Source of the DNA: Streptosporangiaceae bacterium
Lineage (GTDB): Bacteria; Actinomycetota; Actinomycetes; Streptosporangiales; Streptosporangiaceae
DNA: 6,285 bases
Assembly (NCBI GenBank): GCA_030045215.1
Contig: JASIBJ010000101.1
Location: 1 to 6,285 of the forward strand
Reading direction: 5' to 3'
In this document: positions 1 through 5,807 of the stretch, piece after piece
How the letters are laid out: each line of letters begins with the position of its first letter
Position numbering within the stretch: position 1 is the first letter of the stretch
The notes under the pieces: generated by a model
The model's database searches: none
What the model was told of the DNA's origin: nothing
What the model saw: the letters and a program-made list of their open reading frames with translations, nothing else
Made by a program: the position numbers and the translations under genes

Positions 1-876
1 GAGCTCGGCCGTGACGACCGGCTCGGCGCGATGCTCGAGTACCTGCGGGCCAACCCAGGCGTGCGGGACGTCGTGGTTTCGGGCGGCGACGTTGCCAACT
101 TGCCCTGGCCCCGGCTTGAGTCCTTCGTCGACCAGCTACTGGACATCGAGAACATCCGCGACGTCCGGCTGGCCACCAAGGCGCTCATGGGCCTGCCGCA
201 GTACTGGCTGACGGACGAGGTACGGGCCGGCATGGAGCGGCTGGCTACCACCGCTCGCCAGCGCCACGTCAGCATCGCGATCCACACGCACGTGAACTCG
301 GCCCAGTCGGTGACTCCGCTCGTGGCGGACGCCGCCAAGGCGATGCTGGCGACGGGCATCAGGGACGTTCGCAACCAGGGCGTATTGCTGCGCGGGACTA
401 ACGACAAGACCGAGCAGATCCTCGACCTGTGCTTCGCCTTGCTCGATGACGCGAAGATCATGCCGTACTACTTCTACATGTGCGACATGATCCCGAACAG
501 CGAGCACTGGCGGCTCTCGCTGGCCGAGGCACAGCAGTTGCAGCACGACATCATGGGCTACCTGCCCGGCTTCGCCACGCCGAGGTTCATCTGCGACGTG
601 CCGTACGTGGGCAAGCGCTGGGTGCACCAGATGGCGCGCTACGACCAGGAGCTGGGTATCTCGTACTGGACCAAGAACTACCGGACTGGGGTCGAGCACG
701 ACGACGCCCTCGCCCTGGAGCGGGAGTACGAGTACTACGACCCGATCCACCTGCTGCCCGAGGCCGGGCAAGAGTTCTGGCGCGAGCAGATCGCGGCGGC
801 TCAGGCGGTTAAGGTGCCGCTCGGCGCGACGACCCTGCCGGTGGTCGCGACGATGCCGGCGGTCGCGGCAGGCTAG
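1..876 (+). CDS. kamA: KamA family radical SAM aminomutase (lysine 2,3-aminomutase-like), 5' truncated by window
   Basis: The frame is open from base 1 and ends with TAG at 874-876, giving the C-terminal 291 residues. Characterised KamA enzymes use a [4Fe-4S] cluster, SAM and PLP to move the alpha-amino group of L-lysine to the beta carbon, making L-beta-lysine in the cytoplasm. Family signatures seen, counting from the first codon: SGGD at 27-30, IHTHVN at about 94-99, NQGVLLRGTND at about 125-135, PYYFYMCD at 155-162 and EHWR at about 168-171. CDVPYVGK follows at 198-205; its lysine aligns with the PLP-binding lysine that sits in a GGGGK loop in clostridial KamA. The two aspartates matching the pair that contacts the substrate side-chain amine (D162, D199) are present. 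The CxxxCxxC cluster motif is expected upstream and cannot be checked. The family call is firm. The substrate is inferred, because the PLP loop differs from the classical one. The last 25 or so residues are Ala/Val-rich and look unconserved. Confidence 0.9.
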   Translation, partial: ELGRDDRLGAMLEYLRANPGVRDVVVSGGDVANLPWPRLESFVDQLLDIENIRDVRLATKALMGLPQYWLTDEVRAGMERLATTARQRHVSIAIHTHVNSAQSVTPLVADAAKAMLATGIRDVRNQGVLLRGTNDKTEQILDLCFALLDDAKIMPYYFYMCDMIPNSEHWRLSLAEAQQLQHDIMGYLPGFATPRFICDVPYVGKRWVHQMARYDQELGISYWTKNYRTGVEHDDALALEREYEYYDPIHLLPEAGQEFWREQIAAAQAVKVPLGATTLPVVATMPAVAAG

Positions 877-897
877 CGGAGACCGCGGCAGGCTAGC
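864..897. repeat. 14-bp direct repeat spanning the kamA-like stop codon
   Basis: CGCGGCAGGCTAGC occurs at 864-877 and again at 884-897, identical over 14 bases with a 20-base period. The first copy contains the last codons and the TAG stop of the kamA-like gene. The second lies just downstream and also carries TAG. It is probably a short slippage duplication, and the second copy supplies part of the hairpin at 883-902. Confidence 0.8.
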
Positions 898-902
898 CGC
901 GG
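883..902 (+). terminator. GC hairpin after kamA-like gene, possible terminator
   Basis: CCGCGGC (883-889), a six-base loop (890-895) and GCCGCGG (896-902) form a perfect 7-bp all-GC stem beginning 6 bases after the stop codon. No T-run follows, so it is not a classical intrinsic terminator. U-less hairpins have been proposed as terminators in actinomycetes. The position supports a 3'-end role; function is inferred. Confidence 0.45.
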
Positions 903-1079
903 CAGCCGCGAGCGACCCCGAGCCTTGACGATGACCTCGCGGTCCTGTTGCGGCCGCGCGCGGAATGAGGCGATGAGGACATCTTCAGCCTGCGCCCTGC
1001 GTGCTCGCAGCTTCGCGGCACAAAGTTGACCTCGTCGATGTTGAGACGGTGAGACCGGCATGCGGCAGGTCGCGCCGAT
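903..1079. other. Intergenic stretch without a supported gene
   Basis: Between the hairpin after the kamA-like gene and the promoter of the next gene I see no credible coding region. Minus-strand open frames (873-1061 and 893-1177) lack a ribosome binding site and any recognisable domain, and one of them runs across the promoter of the next gene. The protein from 873-1061 is Arg/Ala-rich, as expected from high-GC antisense reading. Confidence 0.6.
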
Positions 1080-1108
1080 TTGCCGGAACCCGGCGCCGCC
1101 GTTACTGT
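1080..1108 (+). promoter_or_regulatory. Putative housekeeping promoter of the 101-aa gene
   Basis: TTGCCG at 1080-1085 (TTGACA-like) and TACTGT at 1103-1108 (fits TAnnnT) are separated by exactly 17 bases. Transcription would begin near 1114-1116, leaving a leader of about 25 bases with the ribosome binding site at 1126. Spacing and placement are good; the -35 match is only 4 of 6. Confidence 0.5.
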
Positions 1109-1125
1109 CAGCGGTCCGGGAGTCG

Positions 1126-1131
1126 AGGAGG
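1126..1131 (+). promoter_or_regulatory. Ribosome binding site AGGAGG fixing the start at 1140
   Basis: A perfect AGGAGG lies 8 bases before the ATG at 1140. This selects that start over the in-frame TTG at 1080, whose extra 20 residues would be read from the promoter. Confidence 0.85.
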
Positions 1132-1139
1132 AATCTGCC

Positions 1140-1445
1140 ATGACTAGCGCACAGGTCGACGACCGCATCGGGCGCAAGTTACTGCGGGGCCGCGGGCGTG
1201 GCCCCGGTCATCCCCTCACGCCGTTACGTTCCAGGACGACTCGCTGTCCGGTCCCCGGCTGCGGCGAGGCGATTGACCCCTCGCGCCTGATGTGCCGGCG
1301 CGACTGGTATCTGGTTCCCAAGCCAGTGCGTGACCAGGTGTGGTGCACGTGGCGGTCTGGCCAGGGAGCTATTAGCGATGAGCACGAGGAAGCAGTCCGC
1401 GAGGCGATCGTCGCGAGCCAGTCCCGCCGCCGCGAGTGCGCTTAG
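1140..1445 (+). CDS. Small cysteine-containing protein, possible zinc-binding, function unknown
   Basis: This encodes 101 residues, from the ATG behind a perfect AGGAGG to TAG at 1443-1445. The N-terminal third is basic (GRKLLRGRGRG). The core at about 36-74 holds CPVPGCG, then SRLMCRRDWYLVPKPVRDQVW, seen here as C36, C41, C52 and a later C69. Proteins with a CxxxxCG...MCRxHW..VPxxLRxxVW pattern are, from general knowledge, common small hypothetical proteins of actinomycetes and their phages, and look like a treble-clef or small zinc-knuckle fold. Here the expected His after MCRR is Asp (D55), so metal binding is uncertain unless D55 or C69 substitutes. The C-terminus is a charged helix (about 79-98). 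There is no signal peptide or membrane segment. Codon 14 is TTA, rare in high-GC actinomycetes. It has its own promoter and converges on the next gene. The gene is well supported; its role is not known. Confidence 0.82.
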   Translation: MTSAQVDDRIGRKLLRGRGRGPGHPLTPLRSRTTRCPVPGCGEAIDPSRLMCRRDWYLVPKPVRDQVWCTWRSGQGAISDEHEEAVREAIVASQSRRRECA

Positions 1446-1533
1446 CCAGGCACGCTGCCCGTAGTCGGCGCACGTCCCACGACATCACAGCGCCAGGAGC
1501 GGGCATCGTTAGGGCCCGGGCAGGTGCGCATGA

Positions 1534-1860
1534 TTATGCAGACGGGGCTCGGTCGGCGGGTCCCGATGGACCGGTCACCTGATCCGGCGACGGCCTGCCA
1601 GGAATGATCTTTCCTGCCACTGCGCTGCGACCAGGACCGAGCTGGACGGGGTCGCGGCCGCTGCCCGTGCGCGGCTTCGAGCTGTCGTGGCTAGACGCAA
1701 GAATGTGCAGATTTGCGGTCGCGGCCGGCCCTTGGCTCGCCGTCATGGTGGCGGCGGTTGCTGTGCCGGTGCAGAGCAGCGCGGCTGCAGCGCCGGCTAT
1801 CACAACTGCCTTTCCGCCAACGCGGCCAAGGCCAGCCTGATGCCGGACATTGCTGCCCAT
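1534..1860 (-). CDS. Putative small secreted protein with Sec signal peptide
   Basis: This would encode 108 residues, starting at ATG 1860-1858 and ending with TAA at 1536-1534. A G-run (1872-1867) 6 bases before the ATG can serve as a weak Shine-Dalgarno. Residues 1-17 are polar and basic (with RHQ, GR and GK). A hydrophobic Ala/Val/Leu stretch follows at about 18-31, then TGTATA-AT, a plausible AxA-type signal peptidase site near residue 36. The mature part of about 70 residues is Ser/Pro/Gly-rich with no cysteines or recognisable domain, so it would be a small exported, probably disordered polypeptide. By my hand count roughly two thirds of third codon positions are G/C, lower than the surrounding genes. 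The frame stays open up to 1965, but the extra N-terminus has no ribosome binding site. Antisense frames over the same bases are also open and Ala-rich, so the strand assignment is moderate. Confidence 0.5.
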   Translation of the reverse strand: MGSNVRHQAGLGRVGGKAVVIAGAAAALLCTGTATAATMTASQGPAATANLHILASSHDSSKPRTGSGRDPVQLGPGRSAVAGKIIPGRPSPDQVTGPSGPADRAPSA

Positions 1861-1902
1861 GGAAATCCCCCCGTGCGTCTTCTTGGTTTGTGTTACCGAG
1901 CT

Positions 1903-1917
1903 CTGACGCACCGTCAG
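1903..1917. promoter_or_regulatory. 15-bp palindrome, candidate operator of the secreted-protein gene
   Basis: CTGACG-CAC-CGTCAG is a perfect 6+6 inverted repeat with a 3-base centre. It lies 42 bases upstream of the putative start at 1860 on the minus strand, where an operator would sit. The binding protein is unknown. Confidence 0.4.
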
Positions 1918-2112
1918 GACGCTAGGTTTCGCATTGAGACGCAGATCACTACTGGCTAGTAACATGATCTTCGATCGTCGGCGCTATAAACCTCGTAAGT
2001 GTCTATACCGGGCATTCATGACCATGGTCGGCTCCCAGGACCGAGGCGCCGAACCAGGCCGCCGGCGGGTCTGAATCACGCAAATGAAGGCTGCCAGTGG
2101 CGCTATGCGCAG
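1918..2112. other. Relatively AT-richer intergenic region, no gene seen
   Basis: This lies between the end of the oxidoreductase gene and the palindrome upstream of the putative secreted protein. Bases 1955-2025 are visibly richer in A/T than the rest of the window and contain CTATA twice (1984-1988 and 2003-2007), so promoter elements for the minus-strand gene could lie here. I cannot assign a convincing -35/-10 pair. No clear terminator is seen after the oxidoreductase stop, only a 4-bp stem at 2100-2110. Confidence 0.4.
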
Positions 2113-3198
2113 TCACAAGAGGGCGAACGGTGACTGGGCTGCTTCCTGCTCGCTGAGCTGCAGCGGAAGTTCCACCCGGCCTGTGCGCGCGGCCCGGTAA
2201 GCCGCGTAGATCAGCTCGAGCACCGCGCGGCCGTCTGCACCGGTTTCCTGCGGCGTCGCCGTGCCCAGGACGCAGCTGACGAAGTGATCCATCTCCTGCG
2301 GTATGCCGGAATGCCAGAGCTCGTCGAAGATGGTGAACGTCCAGCCGCGCGTATCGGGTGCCTTCTCGACGGCATATCCGTAGCCGGCATCGCTATAGGT
2401 CAGCAGGGATGAGCCGCGCATCAAGTCGGCATAGGTGATTCCGCGGCTTCCCGCGATCTCGGCACGGTCGTCCATGCCGCCCGGCTTCGCCCAGCTCGCC
2501 TCCACCAGGCCCATCCGGTTGCCCTCAAAGCGGATCGTCACGATCGCATGGTCGTCCGCCCGCGACCGTTTGCCGTGCACGAACGTGCCCACCTCTGCCG
2601 CCACGGTTAGGGCAGCGGGCTTGCCCAGTACCCAGCGCGCGAACTCGATGCCGTGGCAGCCCATGTCCATCAGAACGCCGCCACCGGACTGCTCCGGGTC
2701 CCAGAACCAGTCCGAGTGCGGCCCGTAGTGCTGCTCGGTCTGCCGGACCAGGTACACCTCCCCGAGCGCGCCCTCGTCGGCGAGTTCCTTTGCGCGGACG
2801 TATTTCGGCGCGAAGCAGATCTCTTCCGCGTACATCAGCAACACCCCGGCGGCCGAGCACGCGGTCATCATCTCATCGGCCTCGCGCAGCGTCCGGGCCA
2901 GCGGCTTCTCGCAGATGACATGCTTGCCTGCGCGGGCCGCGGCGACAGCGATGTCCCGGTGCAGCGCGTTCGGCGCCGCGACGCACACCACGTCGATATC
3001 GGGTCGGCCAGCCAGCTCGCGGAAATCAGTGAGCCAGGCGGGAATCCCCCAGCGCTCGGCGAACTCCGCTGCCCTCCCCGCCGACCGCGAGGCCACCGCG
3101 CGCACTTCTGCACGCGGCAGCCGCGAGAAGGCCTCCGCATGCGCTCCGGCTATGAAACCGCTTCCCACGATCCCGATTCCGACCTGATCCGACGTCAT
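2113..3198 (-). CDS. Gfo/Idh/MocA family NAD(P)-dependent oxidoreductase
   Basis: The product is 361 residues, a normal length for the family. The start is ATG 3198-3196, six bases after GGAGG; the stop is TGA at 2115-2113. The N-terminal Rossmann domain opens with GIGIVGSGFIA (GxGxxA at G12, G14, A17). The second strand is followed by a VASR turn. The family's EKP motif is in GKHVICEKPLA (E97, K98, P99), where the lysine is the usual catalytic residue. The C-terminal alpha/beta domain carries GGGVLMDMGCHGIEFARW, with D178 and H182 at the usual substrate and proton-relay positions. Such enzymes oxidise or reduce sugars, inositols and related polyols in the cytoplasm with NAD(P). The substrate cannot be told from sequence, and no sugar transporter or inositol genes are adjacent. 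It is divergent from the S9 peptidase gene, 188 bases away. The reading frame extends upstream to 3396, but that part looks noncoding and overlaps the peptidase promoter region. Confidence 0.93.
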   Translation of the reverse strand: MTSDQVGIGIVGSGFIAGAHAEAFSRLPRAEVRAVASRSAGRAAEFAERWGIPAWLTDFRELAGRPDIDVVCVAAPNALHRDIAVAAARAGKHVICEKPLARTLREADEMMTACSAAGVLLMYAEEICFAPKYVRAKELADEGALGEVYLVRQTEQHYGPHSDWFWDPEQSGGGVLMDMGCHGIEFARWVLGKPAALTVAAEVGTFVHGKRSRADDHAIVTIRFEGNRMGLVEASWAKPGGMDDRAEIAGSRGITYADLMRGSSLLTYSDAGYGYAVEKAPDTRGWTFTIFDELWHSGIPQEMDHFVSCVLGTATPQETGADGRAVLELIYAAYRAARTGRVELPLQLSEQEAAQSPFALL

Positions 3199-3386
3199 GA
3201 TCTGCCTCCGCCTGCTGACAATCCGGCCCACCGCATGAGACACCGCGCCGAGCGGCCGTTCTGCCGACGGTAGCGGACAGAGTGACCGAGCCTCGCGCCG
3301 ACCGCGCGCGCTGGTCACGATCCCAGGCTGGCCAGCACCCGGGCCCGCAGCGATCCATGCGGCCAGCGGCGGCACAATCATGGTGC
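3199..3386. promoter_or_regulatory. Divergent promoter region, oxidoreductase / S9 peptidase
   Basis: This 188-base gap must hold promoters for both divergent genes. Visible elements are CACAAT at 3373-3378, a -10-like hexamer eight bases before the peptidase ATG, and on the minus strand TACCGT (3272-3267), which fits TAnnnT. There is also an inverted repeat GTGACC (3282-3287) / GGTCAC (3313-3318) with a 25-base gap, and a 10-bp palindrome GCTGGCCAGC (3327-3336). No convincing -35 pairs with either -10. The region is established by gene layout; the individual elements are tentative. Confidence 0.4.
3205..3209 (-). promoter_or_regulatory. Ribosome binding site GGAGG of the oxidoreductase gene
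   Basis: On the minus strand GGAGG is followed by six bases and the ATG at 3198. It decides this start over in-frame upstream starts as far as 3396, and the Rossmann motif then begins at residue 7 as is normal for the family. Confidence 0.85.
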
Positions 3387-5399
3387 ATGGGATCATCTCG
3401 AATTGTGCACAAAGACCTGCGGGAATCCGATGATTATGCTGCGGTCGCCGCGTACATCCGGCGGCTGCACGAGCCGGCTTTCGCCAAGCCGCACCATGTC
3501 ACCGACCTCGTCACGACCGCCGACGCTAGCCGCATCGTGGTGACCGGATCCGTGTACGACAAACTCGACGGGCTGCCATGGACGGCCCTCTACGAAGTGC
3601 GGGACGGCGCGCTGTGGCCGCTGACCTCCGCCGGCGGTTCAGCCAAGGCCGCCCGGCTGGCTCCGGACGGGTCAGCGCTGGCGTTCTTGTCGGACCGGGC
3701 CACGGCGGAGGTATTCCAGCTGTACCTGCTAGCAGACGGGCAGCTCGGCGAGGCCCGGCCAGCGCCCGTTGTGCCCGGCACGGTCGAGTATCTGGCGTGG
3801 TCACCGGACGGCACGCGGATCCTGCTCGGAGTCGCTGGGGCCGCAGCCGAGATGGCTGACGCGCAGGGCTCAGGAACGGCGGGCGCGGGCGAGTCCGGTC
3901 TGCCGCCCTGGTACCCGCACGTCGAGGCCGGGACGCCGGAGGACGCCTGGCGCAGCCTGTGGTTGTACACGCCTGCCCGCGGCGAGGTGATCAGGGTCTC
4001 GCCGGACGGGCTGAACGTCTGGGAGGCAGCGTGGTCCGGGCCCGGGCATGTGCTGGCAATCACCAGCGAGCGGCCTGGCGAGGATGACTGGTACCGCGCG
4101 GTGCTCAGCCGGCTCGACGTCTCGACGGGCGAGGCGACCGAGCTGCTCCGCAGTGACGTCCAGCTCGGACTGCCCGCCGGGACCACCGACGGTACGAGGG
4201 CAGCCGTCGTCGAGGCCGTTTGCAGCGACCGGTGCATCGTGGCGGGCGATCTGATCGTGCTGGACCTGGTGGCCGGCACCAGGTGCGCCATCGACACCAG
4301 CGGGACGGATGTGACCGCTGTCCAGTGGATCGACCGGACGCGGCTCGGCTACATCGGCCAGCGCCATCTGGACAGCGTGGCCGGGATAGCCGACACCGGC
4401 GAAGGACTCCTGCAGGGAACGATCACGACCAGCGAGCTCGCCGCGTCCGCACAGTCGTGGGCGAGCGGGTTCTACCCGGCCGGCGCCTTCACCTCAGACG
4501 GCCGGCTCGTGGTGATCCGGGACGACTACGACCTTCCGCAGGAGATCGCGATCGTCGGCCCGGGCGCTGACCAAGTGCTTGCCTCGCTGGCGCATGCCGG
4601 CACCGACTACATCCGGTCAGTCGCTGGCTCGGCGACAGCCGTCAGCTGGAGTGCTCCCGACGGGACGCTGATCGAAGGAATCCTGTGCACACCGGCCGGA
4701 GCCGGGCCGTTCCCGCTCGTCCTGCGCGTTCACGGCGGGCCGATCGGGGCTTACCAGCGGAGCTGGTCAATGCGTGATTACGCGGTACCGCTGCTAATCT
4801 CCCGCGGATATGCGGTCCTGCACCCCAATCCGCGCGGTAGCTCGGGGCGGGGCCAGGAGTTCGCCGCCGCAGTTGTCGGCGACATGGGCGGCGCAGACAC
4901 CCACGACTACCTGTCCGGAATCGACGCCATGATCGAGCGCGGGATCGCCGACCCCACGCGGATCGGGACGATGGGCGTCAGCTACGGCGGATTCATGTCA
5001 GCGTGGCTGGTGACCCAGGACCAGAGGTTCAAGGCCGCCGTGGCCGCCTCGCCGGTGACTGAGTGGTACAGCTTTACGTTCACGACCAATATCCCCGGCT
5101 GGGGACTGTGGTTCCTCGACAACGCCGATCCCGAGGCTGCGGATAACCAGGTGCACACTCGCAGCCCGGTCATGTCCGCAAGCAAGGCCAGAACGCCGAC
5201 CCTGCTCACGGCCGGCGCGAAGGACCGGTGCACACCAGCCGGCCAGGCAAGGGAGTTCTACCAGGCGCTGATTGGTCATGGCATCGATTCGGAACTGGTG
5301 ATCTATCCCGGCGAAGGGCACGGCGTCAGCCGGTTCCCGGCCGTCACCGACTACCTGACCCGGCTCGTGACCTGGTTCGAGAGATACATGCCTGCCTGA
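3387..5399 (+). CDS. S9 family serine peptidase (prolyl oligopeptidase / acylaminoacyl-peptidase type)
   Basis: The product is 670 residues with no signal peptide, so it is probably cytoplasmic. S9 enzymes cleave short peptides through an alpha/beta-hydrolase domain capped by a beta-propeller. Residues of about 40-420 form the propeller, with repeated strand-turn units such as LAPDGSALAFLSD (91-103) and LAWSPDGTRILLG (136-148). The hydrolase domain follows: HGGP oxyanion motif at 449-452, NPRGSSGRG at 481-489, nucleophile elbow GVSYGG with S532, acid D613 in AGAKDR, and H645 in PGEGHG. The triad is complete, so an active enzyme is expected. Substrate specificity (prolyl, acylaminoacyl or dipeptidyl) cannot be read from the motifs. 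ATG 3387 was chosen because family-like sequence begins there; in-frame starts at 3282 (GTG) and 3357 add a low-complexity extension that overlaps the divergent promoter region. No good Shine-Dalgarno precedes 3387, so a leaderless message is possible. The stop is TGA at 5397-5399. Confidence 0.93.
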   Translation: MGSSRIVHKDLRESDDYAAVAAYIRRLHEPAFAKPHHVTDLVTTADASRIVVTGSVYDKLDGLPWTALYEVRDGALWPLTSAGGSAKAARLAPDGSALAFLSDRATAEVFQLYLLADGQLGEARPAPVVPGTVEYLAWSPDGTRILLGVAGAAAEMADAQGSGTAGAGESGLPPWYPHVEAGTPEDAWRSLWLYTPARGEVIRVSPDGLNVWEAAWSGPGHVLAITSERPGEDDWYRAVLSRLDVSTGEATELLRSDVQLGLPAGTTDGTRAAVVEAVCSDRCIVAGDLIVLDLVAGTRCAIDTSGTDVTAVQWIDRTRLGYIGQRHLDSVAGIADTGEGLLQGTITTSELAASAQSWASGFYPAGAFTSDGRLVVIRDDYDLPQEIAIVGPGADQVLASLAHAGTDYIRSVAGSATAVSWSAPDGTLIEGILCTPAGAGPFPLVLRVHGGPIGAYQRSWSMRDYAVPLLISRGYAVLHPNPRGSSGRGQEFAAAVVGDMGGADTHDYLSGIDAMIERGIADPTRIGTMGVSYGGFMSAWLVTQDQRFKAAVAASPVTEWYSFTFTTNIPGWGLWFLDNADPEAADNQVHTRSPVMSASKARTPTLLTAGAKDRCTPAGQAREFYQALIGHGIDSELVIYPGEGHGVSRFPAVTDYLTRLVTWFERYMPA

Positions 5400-5441
5400 C
5401 TTCGCGCCGCGCGAGGGCTTGGGACATCCGACTGCCGCTGC

Positions 5442-5460
5442 CGGCGGAACGGCACCGCCG
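5442..5460. terminator. Hairpin between convergent genes, possible bidirectional terminator
   Basis: CGGCGG (5442-5447), a seven-base loop and CCGCCG (5455-5460) form a perfect 6-bp GC stem in the 61-base gap between the peptidase stop and the DUF167 stop. A competing stem TGCCG/CGGCA (5439-5443 / 5450-5454) overlaps it. There is no T-tract on either strand. Placement between convergent genes is the main support. Confidence 0.4.
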
Positions 5461-5718
5461 TCACAGCCCCAGAAGTCGGTCGAGATCGGCCTCGTCCGCG
5501 CCGGTGACGTCGACGATCTTCATCCTGCTCGCTGCTCCGGACACCAGCGTCACCGCGTGCGGCCGGACGCCGAATGCCTCCGCCACAGCGGTCAAAGCGG
5601 CCGCGGTGGCCCGGCCGCTCACAGCCCGTGCGCTGACGCGGACTACCAGCGCGCCGTCACGCTCGCCGCCCACCTTGGTGTGGGCAGACCCAGGCCGGAC
5701 CCAAATGGTGACCCGCAC
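5461..5718 (-). CDS. DUF167 / YggU family protein
   Basis: The product is 85 residues from GTG 5718-5716 to TGA at 5463-5461, typical for this family of small alpha/beta proteins, whose biochemical role is not established. Family features visible: a first strand VRVTIWVRPGSAHTKVGG (1-18), DGALVVRVSA (21-30), AVSGRATAAAL (32-42, the usual GxAN helix start with Thr in place of Asn), FGV (49-51), and VTLVSGAASRMKIVDVTG (56-73), containing the conserved G..SR.K signature. The GTG start was chosen because homologues begin right at the first strand. The frame continues upstream to ATG 5796, but those 26 residues are Arg-rich and unlike the family. No well-spaced Shine-Dalgarno precedes the GTG (GGGGAAG abuts it), so the start is less certain than the identity. 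It is convergent with the peptidase and divergent from the methyltransferase. Confidence 0.85.
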   Translation of the reverse strand: MRVTIWVRPGSAHTKVGGERDGALVVRVSARAVSGRATAAALTAVAEAFGVRPHAVTLVSGAASRMKIVDVTGADEADLDRLLGL

Positions 5719-5807
5719 CTTCCCCAGTGTGCCTGAGGACCTCCGGTCGCGATCCTCACGCCGCTGCCCGCGGGACACACGGTGGACTTGGTCCATCGGT
5801 GGCCAGT

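Noticed and set aside
136..771. Long minus-strand open frame inside the kamA-like gene
   Set aside because: It is fully antisense to a gene with clear family motifs; its product is Val/Arg/His-rich without any domain and is a codon-bias shadow.
873..1061. Minus-strand 62-aa frame (Arg/Ala-rich) after the kamA-like gene, considered as a transposase remnant
   Set aside because: No ribosome binding site, no DDE or other transposase motif, no flanking terminal repeats.
1456..1505. Inverted repeat TGCCCG (1456-1461) / CGGGCA (1500-1505) between convergent genes as a terminator
   Set aside because: The loop is 38 bases, the stem only 6 bp with no T-tract; too weak to call.
1604..1840. Plus-strand 78-aa frame with a hydrophobic segment
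   Set aside because: The hydrophobic stretch is antisense to the Ala-rich signal peptide; the only purine-rich bases upstream abut the ATG. Kept only as an ambiguity in the findings.
2059..2068. 10-bp palindrome CCGCCGGCGG downstream of the oxidoreductase gene as a terminator
   Set aside because: It has no loop and is expected by chance in GC-rich sequence; no T-run.
2018..2074. Plus-strand 18-aa open frame starting at ATG 2018
   Set aside because: No ribosome binding site and no sign of coding beyond chance length.
2653..3273. 206-aa plus-strand frame over the oxidoreductase gene
   Set aside because: Antisense to the EKP and Rossmann-coding region; its product is Arg/His/Pro-rich with no domain.
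3590..4297. 235-aa minus-strand frame within the S9 peptidase gene
   Set aside because: Antisense shadow over the beta-propeller coding region; Ser/Pro/Arg-rich with no recognisable features.
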